A stretch of 64,000 nucleotides of DNA from the NCBI RefSeq assembly GCF_003054195.1, contig NZ_QBKP01000008.1:1-64000 (forward strand), written 5' to 3'. Each line of letters starts with the position of its first letter. The first letter of the stretch is position 1. Source of the stretch: Gemmobacter caeni. Its GTDB lineage: Bacteria > Pseudomonadota > Alphaproteobacteria > Rhodobacterales > Rhodobacteraceae. Positions 17,411 to 26,848 of this stretch are shown one piece after another. A program made the position numbers and the translations under genes. The notes beneath the pieces were generated by a model. It was given only the letters and a program-made list of their open reading frames with translations, had not been told where the DNA came from and ran no database searches.

Positions 17411-17785
17411 TCAGCTTTCGCCCAGCTCTTTCACAGCCGTTTCGCGCAGGGCCTGCAAATCCGCGATGGTCACATCCAGCTCGTCCCGCTGGCGGGCCAG
17501 TTCGGCCAGCTGCCGGTCGGCGAGGCCGATCCAGGCCTCAAGCTGCGGCCGCGTGCCCTGCTGCTGATAGATCAGCAGCCACTGGCGCAACTCCTCCAGC
17601 GAGAAACCAAAGCGGCGACCGCGCAGGATGAGCGTCATCCGCGCAATCTCGCGCGGGCCATAGAACCGTGCGCGGCCCTCGCGTTCGGGGGCCAGAAGCT
17701 CGATATATTCGTAATAGCGCAGGGTCCGGGGCGTGACGTCGAACCGGGCGCACATTTCCTTGAATGTCAGGCGGGTATCGGTCAT
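17411..17785 (-). CDS. MerR-family transcriptional regulator 2
   Basis: 124 residues. The helix-turn-helix LTFKEMCARFDVTPRTLRYYE and the FGFSLEELRQWLL helix are nearly the same as in regulator 1, and a short coiled coil follows. The two genes are probably an old tandem duplication. I start it at MTDTRL because AAGGAGG lies before that ATG; the longer frame begins without one. It is divergent from the thioesterase genes (143 bp apart), so it may control them or itself. No Cys effector site is present. Confidence 0.86.
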   Translation of the reverse strand: MTDTRLTFKEMCARFDVTPRTLRYYEYIELLAPEREGRARFYGPREIARMTLILRGRRFGFSLEELRQWLLIYQQQGTRPQLEAWIGLADRQLAELARQRDELDVTIADLQALRETAVKELGES

Positions 17786-17928
17786 CCACGGTCCTCCTTG
17801 CCTGCCCAACCTAAGGGCAAATCGCCTCCGGTTGCAATCGGGCTTGGTGCGAAGGCCGCGGCGGGGGTTGCGGCGGAGGCGCGCAAGATGTCACATGGCG
17901 CGGCAGGTTCCGGCACAAGAGGCAGGCC

Positions 17929-18378
17929 ATGAGCAACGACAGGCGCGACATCGCTCGCAAGTTCATCGAGGCGCTGCCCCACGCGCGGGCGCTGGGCATG
18001 CGGCTGGAGGAATTTGGCGATGCCCGTGCGGTGATCGCCATGGCCTATGATCCGCGGTTCATCGGTGATCCGGCGACGGGGGTGATCCATGGTGGCGCGG
18101 TTTCGGCGCTGATGGATACGGCCAGCGGCGCGGCAGTGATGGCGCATGGCCTTGCCCCGGCGGGCACCGCCACCATCGACCTGCGCATTGATTACATGCG
18201 CGCGGCGACGCCCGGCCAGACGATCCGCGCCCGTGCCGAATGCTATCACGTTACCCGCAGCGTGGCCTTCGTGCGGGCGACTGCGCTGGACGATGACGAA
18301 AGCCGCCCCGTCGCCTCGGCCACCGGCGCCTTCACCATGGAACCCGGTCCCGGCACCCCGGCGGAGGGCGGCAAATGA
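17929..18378 (+). CDS. PaaI-family hotdog thioesterase 1
   Basis: 149 residues, one hotdog fold. The segment [19 protein letters not shown] carries the HGG motif and the Asp of the PaaI active site, and [14 protein letters not shown] is the typical second half. Such enzymes hydrolyse acyl- or aryl-CoA thioesters. It overlaps the next gene by four bases (ATGA), and that gene encodes a second hotdog protein, so the pair may form a hetero-oligomer. Substrate unknown. Confidence 0.85.
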   Translation: MSNDRRDIARKFIEALPHARALGMRLEEFGDARAVIAMAYDPRFIGDPATGVIHGGAVSALMDTASGAAVMAHGLAPAGTATIDLRIDYMRAATPGQTIRARAECYHVTRSVAFVRATALDDDESRPVASATGAFTMEPGPGTPAEGGK

Positions 18379-18887
18379 GCCCGCGTCAGAAGCCCGAGCC
18401 GGTCCAAGTGCTCAAACAGCGTCGTGACGGCGCGCTGCGCCGTCTGGTCGAGGGGGTGCCCTATATCAGCTTCCTCGGGATCCAGTTTGACCGGCGTGGC
18501 GACGAGTTGACCGCAATCCTGCCCTTCAAGGACGAGTTGATTGGCAACCCCCTGCTGCCCGCCCTGCACGGCGGCGCCACGGCGGCGTTTCTGGAGGTGA
18601 CGGCGATCATCGAACTGAGCTGGTCGATGCTGTGGGAGGAGATGGAGAAGGGCAGTCTCGATCCCGCCACCATCGACGCGACCCATCTGCCGCGCCTGCC
18701 CAAGACGATTGATTTCACCGTGGACTATCTGCGTTCGGGCCTGCCGCGCGATGCATATGCGCGGGCGCGGGTCAACCGTTCGGGCCGCCGCTATGCCAGT
18801 GTGCATGTCGAGGCGTGGCAGGACAACCGTTCGCGGCTGTTCGCACAGGCGACCGGGCATTTCCTGATGCCGGACCGTGAGGACTGA
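18375..18887 (+). CDS. PaaI-family hotdog thioesterase 2
   Basis: 170 residues. It has the hotdog helix segment [20 protein letters not shown], where HGG is kept but the Asp/Glu of the active helix is Glu rather than Asp, and [16 protein letters not shown] as the strand that follows. An N-terminal extension of ~25 basic residues precedes the fold. It is translationally coupled to thioesterase 1 by an ATGA overlap and followed within a few bases by the MATE exporter, forming a three-gene operon. Confidence 0.82.
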   Translation: MSPRQKPEPVQVLKQRRDGALRRLVEGVPYISFLGIQFDRRGDELTAILPFKDELIGNPLLPALHGGATAAFLEVTAIIELSWSMLWEEMEKGSLDPATIDATHLPRLPKTIDFTVDYLRSGLPRDAYARARVNRSGRRYASVHVEAWQDNRSRLFAQATGHFLMPDRED

Positions 18888-18891
18888 GCCC

Positions 18892-20202
18892 GTGACCCCG
18901 GTGACGCATCGCCGCGTCCTGCATATCGCGGCGCCCATCGTGTTGTCGAATGCCACGGTGCCTCTGCTGGGGGCGGTGGATACCGGGGTGGTCGGGCAGA
19001 TGGGGGCGGCGGCACCCATCGGGGCGGTGGGCATCGGCGCCATTGTGCTGGCGACCTTCTACTGGATCTTCGGCTTCCTGCGGATGGGCACCAGCGGCCT
19101 TGCGGCACAGGCGCATGGCGCGGGTGATGCGCCGGAACGCACGGCGGTGCTGATGCGGGCGCTGATGATCGGTTTCGCGGCCGGTGCCACCCTGGTCCTC
19201 GCGCAAGGCGCGCTGTTCTGGGCGGCGTTTCGCGTGGCGCCCGCCTCCCCCGAGGTCGAGGCGCTGGCGCGGCAATACCTGTCCCTGCGCATCTGGGGCG
19301 CCCCGGCAACCATCGCGCTTTACGCCGTCACCGGCTGGCTGATCGCGCTGGAGCGCACGCGTGGCGTGCTGGTGTTGCAGCTTTGGATGAACGGTCTGAA
19401 CATCCTGCTTGATCTTTGGTTCGTGCTGGGGCTCGGCTGGGGTGTGCGGGGGGTGGCCGGGGCGACGCTGATCGCCGAATGGTCGGGGCTGGCGCTGGGT
19501 CTCTGGCTCTGCCGCGATGCATTTGGCCCTGCGCTGGCCGCTGCGCGCGCACGCCTGTTCGACAGCACCGCCCTGCGCCGCATGGCCTCGGTCAACGGGG
19601 ACATCATGGTGCGGTCCGTCCTGCTGCAAGGCGCCTTCACGACCTTCCTGTTCCTTGGGGCAGGGCAGGGCGATGTGACGCTGGCCGCCAATCAGGTGCT
19701 GTTGCAGTTTCTGGAAATCACCGCCTATGCGCTGGACGGTTTCGCCTTTGCGGCCGAAACGCTGGTGGGGCAGGCCGTGGGCGCGCGCTCGCGCAGCGTG
19801 CTGCGGCAATCCGTGCGGCTGCCATTCCTCTGGGGGCTGGCCGGGGCCGCGCTGATGGCGGCGGGCTTCGCGCTGGCGGGCGGGGCCATCATCGACCTGA
19901 TGACCACCTCGCCCGAGGTGCGGGCCGAGGCACGCGCCTTCCTGCCCTGGATGATCGCCGCGCCGCTGATCGGCACCGCAAGCTGGATGTATGACGGCAT
20001 CTACATCGGCGCCACAGCGACCCGCGAAATGCGCAACGCCATGATCCTGTGTGTCGCAATCTACGCCGCTGTCCTGGCTGTGCTGTTGCCGCTTTGGGGC
20101 AATCACGGGCTCTGGGCTTCGCTCATGGTCCTGAATGCGGTGCGCGGCCTGACACTTGGCTGGCGCTGGCCCAGGCTGGAAGCGCGACTGGCGGTCGTCT
20201 GA
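18892..20202 (+). CDS. MATE-family efflux transporter (DinF-like)
   Basis: 436 residues and about twelve hydrophobic helices arranged as two similar halves. The first half starts HRRVLHIAAPIVLSNATVPLLGAVDT, typical for DinF-type MATE carriers that export cationic compounds against Na+ or H+. I start it at GTG 18892, ten bases behind GAGG; a GTG at 18877 would add five residues and overlap the thioesterase gene. It is the last gene of the thioesterase operon. The exported substrate is unknown. Confidence 0.85.
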   Translation: MTPVTHRRVLHIAAPIVLSNATVPLLGAVDTGVVGQMGAAAPIGAVGIGAIVLATFYWIFGFLRMGTSGLAAQAHGAGDAPERTAVLMRALMIGFAAGATLVLAQGALFWAAFRVAPASPEVEALARQYLSLRIWGAPATIALYAVTGWLIALERTRGVLVLQLWMNGLNILLDLWFVLGLGWGVRGVAGATLIAEWSGLALGLWLCRDAFGPALAAARARLFDSTALRRMASVNGDIMVRSVLLQGAFTTFLFLGAGQGDVTLAANQVLLQFLEITAYALDGFAFAAETLVGQAVGARSRSVLRQSVRLPFLWGLAGAALMAAGFALAGGAIIDLMTTSPEVRAEARAFLPWMIAAPLIGTASWMYDGIYIGATATREMRNAMILCVAIYAAVLAVLLPLWGNHGLWASLMVLNAVRGLTLGWRWPRLEARLAVV

Positions 20203-20220
20203 CCAGCCTGCGCCGGATCA

Positions 20221-20988
20221 TCAGGGCCGGAACCGGGCGAACAGGGCCGAGGCAGCCCAGCCCGCAAGTGCGGCGATCAGCAGCGAGGCCAGACCATAAA
20301 GCAGGGGCCAGTCATGGGCGCTTTGATACATGAAGCGTTCCAGCCCGGCCTTGCGCACCCAGATCCGCCGCTTGATCGTGTCGATCACCCGGCCCTCGCG
20401 GGTCAGGAAGATGCGGACCGTGTAATCCCCCTCGACCAGCGCGGCGGGCAGGCCGACATCGGTGCGGAACAGGGTCTGTTCGGTCAGTTGCACGCCGCCT
20501 TCACGCAGCGAATACTTGCCCTCTTCGGTGCGGATACGTTGCAGCGCATTGACGAAAGCGGGGGATTCATCGGCATCCGAGGCAATCCCGACCGACCGGA
20601 TGGCACGGGGGATGGTGATGCGATGACGCAGATCGTCGGTTTCCGACAGGACACGCGACAGCGGGCCGGAGGTGACGACGGCATAGAAGCTGGGCGCACG
20701 GTCGATCTCCACCGCTGCATTGTTCTGCCAGATACCCCAGATCCGGTCCTTGCGCCGCACGGAAACCGGGCCTTCCGGTCCCTCGACCGTCACGATCACC
20801 TGTACGGTGCCCCCTTTCGGTGGCGGGGCTTCGCGCTTGACCGCGCCATAGATCAGGATTTCTGCCCCGGCATAATCGGCGGTGATCGACACGGATGACT
20901 GGCTCAGCCCCGCGACGATCTCTTCGCCGGGATCATTGGCAAGGGCAGGGGAGGCCGCCAGCAGGAGGGCGAGGATCAGCCGCTTCAT
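20221..20988 (-). CDS. TIGR02186 family membrane-anchored protein
   Basis: 255 residues with a signal peptide (MKRLILALLLAASPALA), a long periplasmic part and a C-terminal hydrophobic helix (WPLLYGLASLLIAALAGWAAS) before a short cytosolic tail. Features of the family are SSVSITADYAGAEILIYGAV near the start, RRKDRIWGIWQN and SFYAVVTSGPL. TIGR02186 proteins are alphaproteobacterial and nearly always follow a TauE/SafE transporter gene, as here with an ATGA overlap. A periplasmic partner of the transporter is the natural inference; no function has been shown to my knowledge. Confidence 0.85.
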   Translation of the reverse strand: MKRLILALLLAASPALANDPGEEIVAGLSQSSVSITADYAGAEILIYGAVKREAPPPKGGTVQVIVTVEGPEGPVSVRRKDRIWGIWQNNAAVEIDRAPSFYAVVTSGPLSRVLSETDDLRHRITIPRAIRSVGIASDADESPAFVNALQRIRTEEGKYSLREGGVQLTEQTLFRTDVGLPAALVEGDYTVRIFLTREGRVIDTIKRRIWVRKAGLERFMYQSAHDWPLLYGLASLLIAALAGWAASALFARFRP

Positions 20989-21908
20989 GGCAGCCGCCCC
21001 GGTGTGATGGAATAGAACTCTTCCGGCGTCAGCAGCAGGTCCAGCCCGACGCGGAAGCAGACGGCCAGCACCAGAAGCGCCAGCAGAATGCGCATCTGAT
21101 CGGCTCGCAGCTTCACCCCCACCCGCGCACCGATCTGCGCGCCGATCACGCCGCCGCCGATCAGCGTCAGTGCCAGAAGGATATCGACGGTCTGACTCGA
21201 CACCGCATGCATGACGGTGGTGAAAGCCGTGACGAAGATGATCTGAAACAGCGACGTTCCGATCACCACCTTGGTGGGCATCCCCAGCAGGTAGATCATG
21301 GCGGGCACCATGATGAAGCCGCCGCCCACGCCCATCACCGCTGACAGGAAGCCCACAATGGCGCCCACACCCAGCGGGGGCAGCACGCTGATGTAAAGCC
21401 CCGAGGCGCGGAACTTCATCTTCAGCGGCAGCCGGTGCACCCAGGTATGGACATGCGCCCGGCGCACCTCGACCTTGCCGGCCTTCCGAGCGCGCAGGAT
21501 GGCGCGCAGGCTTTCCTGAAACATCATCAGCCCGACGAGGCCCAGAAACAGCACATAGGACAGCTGCACGAACAGATCGACCTGCCCGGCGGCGCTGAGC
21601 AGCGAGAAGACCCAGATGCCCAGGGCCGAGCCGATGAAACCGCCAACCAGCAGCACTGTGCCCATGCGGAAATCCACCGCCTTGCGCTTCAATTGTGCAA
21701 GAACGCCGGAGATCGACGAGGCCACCACCTGATTGGCGCCGGTGGCCACAGCCACGGCGGGCGGAATGCCGATGAAGAACAGAAGCGGAGTGATCAGGAA
21801 GCCGCCGCCGACCCCGAACAACCCTGACAGAAAGCCGACGATCGCACCGATCCCGATCAGCGCGAAAGCGTTGACAGAGACCTCGGCGATAGGGAGGAAC
21901 AGCGTCAT
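20985..21908 (-). CDS. TauE/SafE (TSUP) family sulfur-anion transporter
   Basis: 307 residues with eight hydrophobic helices in two repeats, each opening with VGFLSGLFGVGGGFLITPLL or its second copy VGFLSAVMGVGGGFIMVPAM. These glycine-rich motifs mark the TSUP family, which exports or imports sulfite, sulfoacetate, thiosulfate or related organic sulfur anions. A longer frame adds four residues; I use the ATG at 21906-21908. It forms a two-gene operon with the TIGR02186 protein. The intergenic space to the ABC cluster (21909-22057) holds no gene. Confidence 0.86.
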   Translation of the reverse strand: MTLFLPIAEVSVNAFALIGIGAIVGFLSGLFGVGGGFLITPLLFFIGIPPAVAVATGANQVVASSISGVLAQLKRKAVDFRMGTVLLVGGFIGSALGIWVFSLLSAAGQVDLFVQLSYVLFLGLVGLMMFQESLRAILRARKAGKVEVRRAHVHTWVHRLPLKMKFRASGLYISVLPPLGVGAIVGFLSAVMGVGGGFIMVPAMIYLLGMPTKVVIGTSLFQIIFVTAFTTVMHAVSSQTVDILLALTLIGGGVIGAQIGARVGVKLRADQMRILLALLVLAVCFRVGLDLLLTPEEFYSITPGRLP

Positions 21909-22057
21909 GGGCGGGTCCACACAGCGGGGGGTCTTGAGGACACGGGCAGGCCCGTCCCCAAGACTTGCGTTCTTCCGCCTGCGTTGTCAAACGCTTGTCC
22001 GGCGCAATGGTTGCACCGGACCGTCGCACGTTGCATCCCTGCCGCGCTGCGGCGCGA

Positions 22058-23026
22058 TCAGCGCTCTTTTACATAGGGCTCGCCGCCCGCGCGGGGCGGA
22101 ACAGCCTTGCCGATGAAGCCCGCCAGAATGACGACGGTCAGGATGTAAGGCAGCGCCTGAGTGAACTGCACCGGGATCATCACGAAGCCGAGGTCGATGC
22201 TCTGATAACGGATCGACACCGCCTCCAGCAGACCGAACAGCATACAGGCCGCCAGCGCATACCACGGTCGCCATTTCGCGAAGATCAGCGCGGCCAGGGC
22301 GATGAACCCCTTGCCCGCCGTCATCTCGCGTCCGAAGCCTGCGGCCAGCGCGGTGGACAGATAGGCGCCTGCCAGACCGCAAAGAATGCCGGTGATCGCC
22401 ACCGCTGCATAACGGATGCCGGTGACCGACACGCCCGCCGTATCAACCGCCGCCGGGTTTTCGCCGACCGCACGCAGCCGCAGCCCAAAGCGGGTGCGAT
22501 AGAGCAGCCAGGCCGAGGCCGGAACCAGCGCGATGGCGACATAGACGAGGATTGAATGGCCCGAGATCAGCTCGGAATAGATCGGTCCCAGAACTGGCAC
22601 GGGGGCGATGCTGCCCGCAAAGGGCAGGGTGATCGGCTCGAACCGCGCCGCACCTTCCAGCGAGGGTGTACGCCCGCCCAGCCCGAACCACTTCTGCCCC
22701 AGCAGCACAGTCAGGCCAGAGGCAAGGAAGTTGATCGCCACGCCGGAAATCAACTGGTTGCCCCGGAAGGTGATCGAGGCCAGACCATGAAGCCCCGCCA
22801 GCATCAGCGAGGCAAAGATACCCGCCAGCAGCCCCAGCCAGACCGAGCCCGTTGCGGCAGCCGCTGCCGCCGAGGCGAAGGCCGCAATCAGCATCTTGCC
22901 TTCCAGCCCGATGTCGAACACGCCCGAGCGTTCGGAATAAAGCCCCGCCAAACAGGCCAGAAGCAAGGGCGTGGCCAGCCGGACGGTGGAATCGAGGATC
23001 TGGATGATTGTTGCGAAATCCATCAT
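22058..23026 (-). CDS. BMP-type ABC importer permease 2
   Basis: 322 residues with about ten hydrophobic helices. SERSGVFDIGLEGKMLIAAF and VGENPAAVDTAGV are hallmarks of the permeases (BPD_transp_2) paired with BMP-family binding proteins. The start overlaps the stop of permease 1 as ATGA. It is the last gene of the four-gene cluster. The two permeases would form the membrane heterodimer of the importer. Confidence 0.87.
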   Translation of the reverse strand: MMDFATIIQILDSTVRLATPLLLACLAGLYSERSGVFDIGLEGKMLIAAFASAAAAAATGSVWLGLLAGIFASLMLAGLHGLASITFRGNQLISGVAINFLASGLTVLLGQKWFGLGGRTPSLEGAARFEPITLPFAGSIAPVPVLGPIYSELISGHSILVYVAIALVPASAWLLYRTRFGLRLRAVGENPAAVDTAGVSVTGIRYAAVAITGILCGLAGAYLSTALAAGFGREMTAGKGFIALAALIFAKWRPWYALAACMLFGLLEAVSIRYQSIDLGFVMIPVQFTQALPYILTVVILAGFIGKAVPPRAGGEPYVKER

Positions 23027-24117
23027 TGTCCCCCACGGCCCGAGGCGAGGAACAGCCGCTTCAACGGCACCCGCACCATATCGTCCAACGCGCCGGTGAA
23101 CAGGATGACCAGCGCCTGAATGACGGTAATCAGCTCGCGCGGGATCTTGGTCCACAGCGCCAGTTCAGCGCCGCCCTGATAGAGAAAGCCGAACAACAGG
23201 GCTGCGAAGAACACACCGACAGGATGGCTGCGCCCCATCAGCGCCACGGCGATGCCGATGAAGCCCGCGCCCTCGACGCTGTTCAGCAGCAGCCGGTTCG
23301 CCTCGCCCTGCACGGTGTTCACCGCCATCAGACCAGACAGTGCGCCGGAAATGAGCATGGCATACATGGTGATACGCACGGGCGAGATGCCGGCATAGAT
23401 CGCGGCCTTTTCCGATTTGCCGAAAGACCGGATTTCATAGCCCAGCCGCGTGCGCCAGATGATTGCCCAGACCGCCACGCAGGCGATCAGCGCGACGAAC
23501 AGGCTCACATTGGCGGGGGTGCCCTTGGCGAAGGGAATGCCAAACCAGCCCAGCATCTGATGCAGATCCGGCAGATTGGTTTCTGCCGGAAAACGGGCCG
23601 ATGCCGGGTCCATCTGGCCGCGCGGCCGCATGACATTGACCAGCAGATAGTTCAGCAGCGCCGCCGCGATGAAGTTGAACATGATCGTGGTGATCACGAT
23701 ATGGCTGCCGCGTTTCGCCTGCAGCCAGGCGGGCGCCGCCGCCCAGGCCGCGCCAAAGGCCGCCGACAGCACGACCGAGGCCAGGAGCGCAAGGCTCCAG
23801 TGTGGCCAGGGCAGCATCAGACAGGCGACGGCCACGCCAAGACCGCCCAGCGTCGCCTGTCCTTCGCCTCCGATGTTGAACAATCCGGCATGGAAGGCGA
23901 TGGCCACTGCCAGCCCGGTGAAGATGAAGTTGGTGGCGTAATAAAGCGTATAGCCCCAGCCATAGGTCGACCCCAGCGCCCCGGTGACCATGATCTTCAG
24001 CGCCTCGACCGGATCCTCGCCGATGGCAAGGATCACGAGACCCGAAATCACGAAGGCAATGATCAGGCTTAACAGCGGCACCAGCACCGCGTCGGCCCAT
24101 TTCGGCATCCGGCCCAT
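23023..24117 (-). CDS. BMP-type ABC importer permease 1
   Basis: 364 residues from the ATG at 24115-24117, behind GAGG; a longer frame from 24141 would overlap the ATPase. Hydrophobic helices occupy most of the chain. FHAGLFNIGGEGQATLGGLG and FGKSEKAAIYAGIS are the typical segments of this permease type, the second being the cytoplasmic coupling helix that contacts the ATPase. It lies one base behind the ATPase stop and overlaps permease 2. Confidence 0.87.
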   Translation of the reverse strand: MGRMPKWADAVLVPLLSLIIAFVISGLVILAIGEDPVEALKIMVTGALGSTYGWGYTLYYATNFIFTGLAVAIAFHAGLFNIGGEGQATLGGLGVAVACLMLPWPHWSLALLASVVLSAAFGAAWAAAPAWLQAKRGSHIVITTIMFNFIAAALLNYLLVNVMRPRGQMDPASARFPAETNLPDLHQMLGWFGIPFAKGTPANVSLFVALIACVAVWAIIWRTRLGYEIRSFGKSEKAAIYAGISPVRITMYAMLISGALSGLMAVNTVQGEANRLLLNSVEGAGFIGIAVALMGRSHPVGVFFAALLFGFLYQGGAELALWTKIPRELITVIQALVILFTGALDDMVRVPLKRLFLASGRGGQ

Positions 24118-24118
24118 G

Positions 24119-25687
24119 TTACGCGGCCTCCCCGCTGACACCGGCCATCAACAGGCCCAGTTCCCGTTCGTTCGTCTGGTCAGGCAGGCGCTCGCCCATG
24201 ATCCGGCCATCGAACATCACTGCGATCCGGTCGGCGAGCGACATGATCTCGTCCAGCTCGACCGAGACCAGCAGCACCGCCTTGCCCGCATCTCGCAGGG
24301 CGACGATCTGCTTGTGAATGAACTCGATCGCGCCGATGTCCACGCCACGCGTCGGCTGACCCACCAGCAGCAGGTCGGGGTTGCGCTCGATCTCGCGCGC
24401 GACGACGATCTTCTGCTGGTTGCCGCCCGAGAAATTCTTGGCGGCCAGCGTCGGGATCGGCGGGCGCACGTCGAAGGTCGCCATCTTTTTCTCGCAATCG
24501 GCGCGGATGGCATCATTGTCCATCAACAGTGCCGATTTCTGATATTCCGGCGCATGGTGATAGCCGAAGGCCACATTCTCCCATGCGGTGAAATCCATGA
24601 TCAGGCCCAGAACCTGCCGGTCCTCGGGCACATGGGCGATGCCATCGGCGCGGCGGCTTTGCCCATCGGAATGGCGGCCGGTCAGATCCAGTTCGCGTCC
24701 GTTCAGCCGGATGGTGCCGATGCCGCGCGCGATGCCGCCCAGCACCTCCAGCAGTTCCGACTGACCGTTGCCGGCGACGCCCGCGATGCCCAGAATCTCG
24801 CCCGCGCGGATGGTCAGGTTTATGCCTTTCAGCCGTTCGACCCCCTGCGTATCGCGCACGCGCAGGTTTTCGACCTCCAGCACCGTCTTGCCGGGGGTGG
24901 CGGGGGCCTTTTCCACCTGCAACAGCACCTTGCGGCCCACCATCAGTTCGGCCAGTTCCTCGGGGCTGGTCTCGGCCGTGCGCACGGTGGCCACCATGGT
25001 GCCGCGCCGCATGACGCTGACGGTATCGGTGGTTTCCATGATCTCGCGCAGCTTGTGGGTGATCAGGATGATGGTCTTGCCCTGATCGCGCAGGCCCTTG
25101 AGGATGCGGAACAGGTGATCCGCTTCGGCGGGTGTCAGCACCCCGGTCGGTTCATCCAGAATGAGGATGTCGGCCTGCCGATACAAGGCCTTGAGGATTT
25201 CGACGCGCTGCTGGTGGCCCACGCTCAGATCCTCGATCAGCGCGTCGGGGTCCACGTCCAGCTCGTATTCGCGGGCCAGATCAGCCAGCACCTTGCGGGC
25301 CCTGGCCAGCGATCTGGCAAGAATCCCACCCTCTTCGGCGCCGAGGATCACATTCTCCAGAACCGTGAAATTCTGCACCAGCTTGAAATGCTGGAACACC
25401 ATCCCGATCCCGGCGCGGATGGCGCTCTGGCTGTCTGGGATGGGGGTGACCTTGCCGTCAATGACGATCTCGCCTGCATCAGCCTTGTAGAAACCGTACA
25501 GGATCGACATCAGCGTCGATTTCCCGGCGCCGTTCTCGCCGATGATGCCGTGGATCGAGCCCTTGGCGACCTGGATTGAAATATCCTTGTTGGCCTGAAC
25601 CGGCCCGAACGCTTTCGAGATGCCCCGCAGCTCGATTGCGAAGGGGGCGGCAGATGACTGCCGCCCCGAAATGTCTGCGCCGCCCAT
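24119..25687 (-). CDS. BMP-type ABC importer ATPase, two nucleotide-binding domains
   Basis: 522 residues with two ATP-binding domains in one chain. Domain 1 has Walker A GENGAGKST near residue 50, signature SVGHQQRVEI and Walker B ILILDEPTG. Domain 2 (about 270-510) has a degenerate Walker A, GVAGNGQSE, in which the Lys is missing, signature FSGGNQQKIVVARE and Walker B VGQPTRGVD. This asymmetry is normal for RbsA/BmpA-type ATPases, where only one site is fully active. It lies five bases behind the binding-protein gene. The chain drives uptake through permeases 1 and 2. Confidence 0.9.
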   Translation of the reverse strand: MGGADISGRQSSAAPFAIELRGISKAFGPVQANKDISIQVAKGSIHGIIGENGAGKSTLMSILYGFYKADAGEIVIDGKVTPIPDSQSAIRAGIGMVFQHFKLVQNFTVLENVILGAEEGGILARSLARARKVLADLAREYELDVDPDALIEDLSVGHQQRVEILKALYRQADILILDEPTGVLTPAEADHLFRILKGLRDQGKTIILITHKLREIMETTDTVSVMRRGTMVATVRTAETSPEELAELMVGRKVLLQVEKAPATPGKTVLEVENLRVRDTQGVERLKGINLTIRAGEILGIAGVAGNGQSELLEVLGGIARGIGTIRLNGRELDLTGRHSDGQSRRADGIAHVPEDRQVLGLIMDFTAWENVAFGYHHAPEYQKSALLMDNDAIRADCEKKMATFDVRPPIPTLAAKNFSGGNQQKIVVAREIERNPDLLLVGQPTRGVDIGAIEFIHKQIVALRDAGKAVLLVSVELDEIMSLADRIAVMFDGRIMGERLPDQTNERELGLLMAGVSGEAA

Positions 25688-25692
25688 GCGGA

Positions 25693-26688
25693 TCAGAAAT
25701 TGGCCGCCGGACAGGTGTCGTCCGACATGTAGTCATGCACGACCAGTTCGCCCGATTTGATCTTCTCGGCAGCGGCATCCACAGCGGCTTTCATCTCGTC
25801 GGTGACGAGGGGCGCGTTGTTTTCATCCAGCGCATAGCCCACGCCGTCTTCCTTCAGGCCCAGCACGTTGATGCCCGGCTTGAGGTCGGTGCCTTCCTTG
25901 AACGCCTCGTAGACCGCGACATCGACGCGCTTCAGCATCGAGGTCAGCACCTTGCCCGGATGCAGATGGTTCTGATTGCTGTCGACGCCGATGGACAGGA
26001 TGCCTTCATCAGCCGCAGCCTGAAGCACGCCGATGCCGGTACCGCCAGCCGCCGCATAGATCACGTCGGCCCCCTGCGATTTCTGCGCCTTGGCAAGCTC
26101 CGCGCCCTTCACCGGGTCGTTCCACGCAGCGGGGGTGGTGCCGGTCATGTTGAGGATGACGGTCGCATTCGGGTTCGCCGCCTTGGCGCCCTGCGCGTAG
26201 CCACAGCCGAATTTGCGGATCAGCGGGATATCCATGCCGCCGATGAAGCCGACGGTGCCGGTTTTCGAGGCCAGTGCGGCCATCATGCCAACCAGATACG
26301 ACCCCTCATGTTCCGAGAAGACCACCGATTTCACGTTCGGCTGTTCGACCACCATGTCGATGATGGCAAATTTGGTGTCGGGGAAATCCGGGGCGACGGT
26401 GTTCAGCACATCGCCGAAGGCGAAGCCGGTCATCACCACCGGGTTGGCGCCGGATTCGGCAAGGCGACGCAGTGCCTGTTCACGCTGGGCTTCCGACTGC
26501 ATTTCAAGTTCCTTGTAGGAACCGCCGGTTTCCTTGGCCCATTTCTCGGCCCCGTTGAACGCGGCCTCGTTGAAGGATTTGTCGAATTTGCCGCCCAGAT
26601 CGAAGATGATCGCCGGATCGGCTGCCGCCACTGCCGATGACAGCGCCAGCGTTGCCGCCGCGCCCAGCAGGGTTTTCATCAGGGTCAT
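25693..26688 (-). CDS. BMP-family ABC importer substrate-binding protein
   Basis: 331 residues with a signal peptide (MTLMKTLLGAAATLALSSAVAAA), without a lipobox Cys, so probably soluble in the periplasm. The mature part has the BMP/Med motifs IIFDLGGKFDKSFNEAAFNG, VGFIGGMDIPLIRKF and SIGVDSNQNHL. Characterised members bind purine nucleosides or related compounds. GGGAG precedes the ATG. It is the first gene of the cluster. No nucleoside-degrading enzymes are adjacent, so the substrate stays open. Confidence 0.87.
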   Translation of the reverse strand: MTLMKTLLGAAATLALSSAVAAADPAIIFDLGGKFDKSFNEAAFNGAEKWAKETGGSYKELEMQSEAQREQALRRLAESGANPVVMTGFAFGDVLNTVAPDFPDTKFAIIDMVVEQPNVKSVVFSEHEGSYLVGMMAALASKTGTVGFIGGMDIPLIRKFGCGYAQGAKAANPNATVILNMTGTTPAAWNDPVKGAELAKAQKSQGADVIYAAAGGTGIGVLQAAADEGILSIGVDSNQNHLHPGKVLTSMLKRVDVAVYEAFKEGTDLKPGINVLGLKEDGVGYALDENNAPLVTDEMKAAVDAAAEKIKSGELVVHDYMSDDTCPAANF

Positions 26689-26848
26689 GGAATACTCCCG
26701 GTTGTCGTTACACTGACTTGCCCCCTGCACCCGGTCGCCGGGCAGATCGGGGATCTGTGGCGAGCATTGTAGGGCGGCTATGCCGGGATCGGTCAAGATG
26801 GAATCGCGGGAAGCGGCTGCCGGATTTGATCCTCCGGTCAAAATGCCT

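Noticed and set aside
26820-26837. CCGGA-TCCGG hairpin between rimI and the BMP-protein gene
   Set aside because: Only five pairs and no T-run; too weak to call a terminator.
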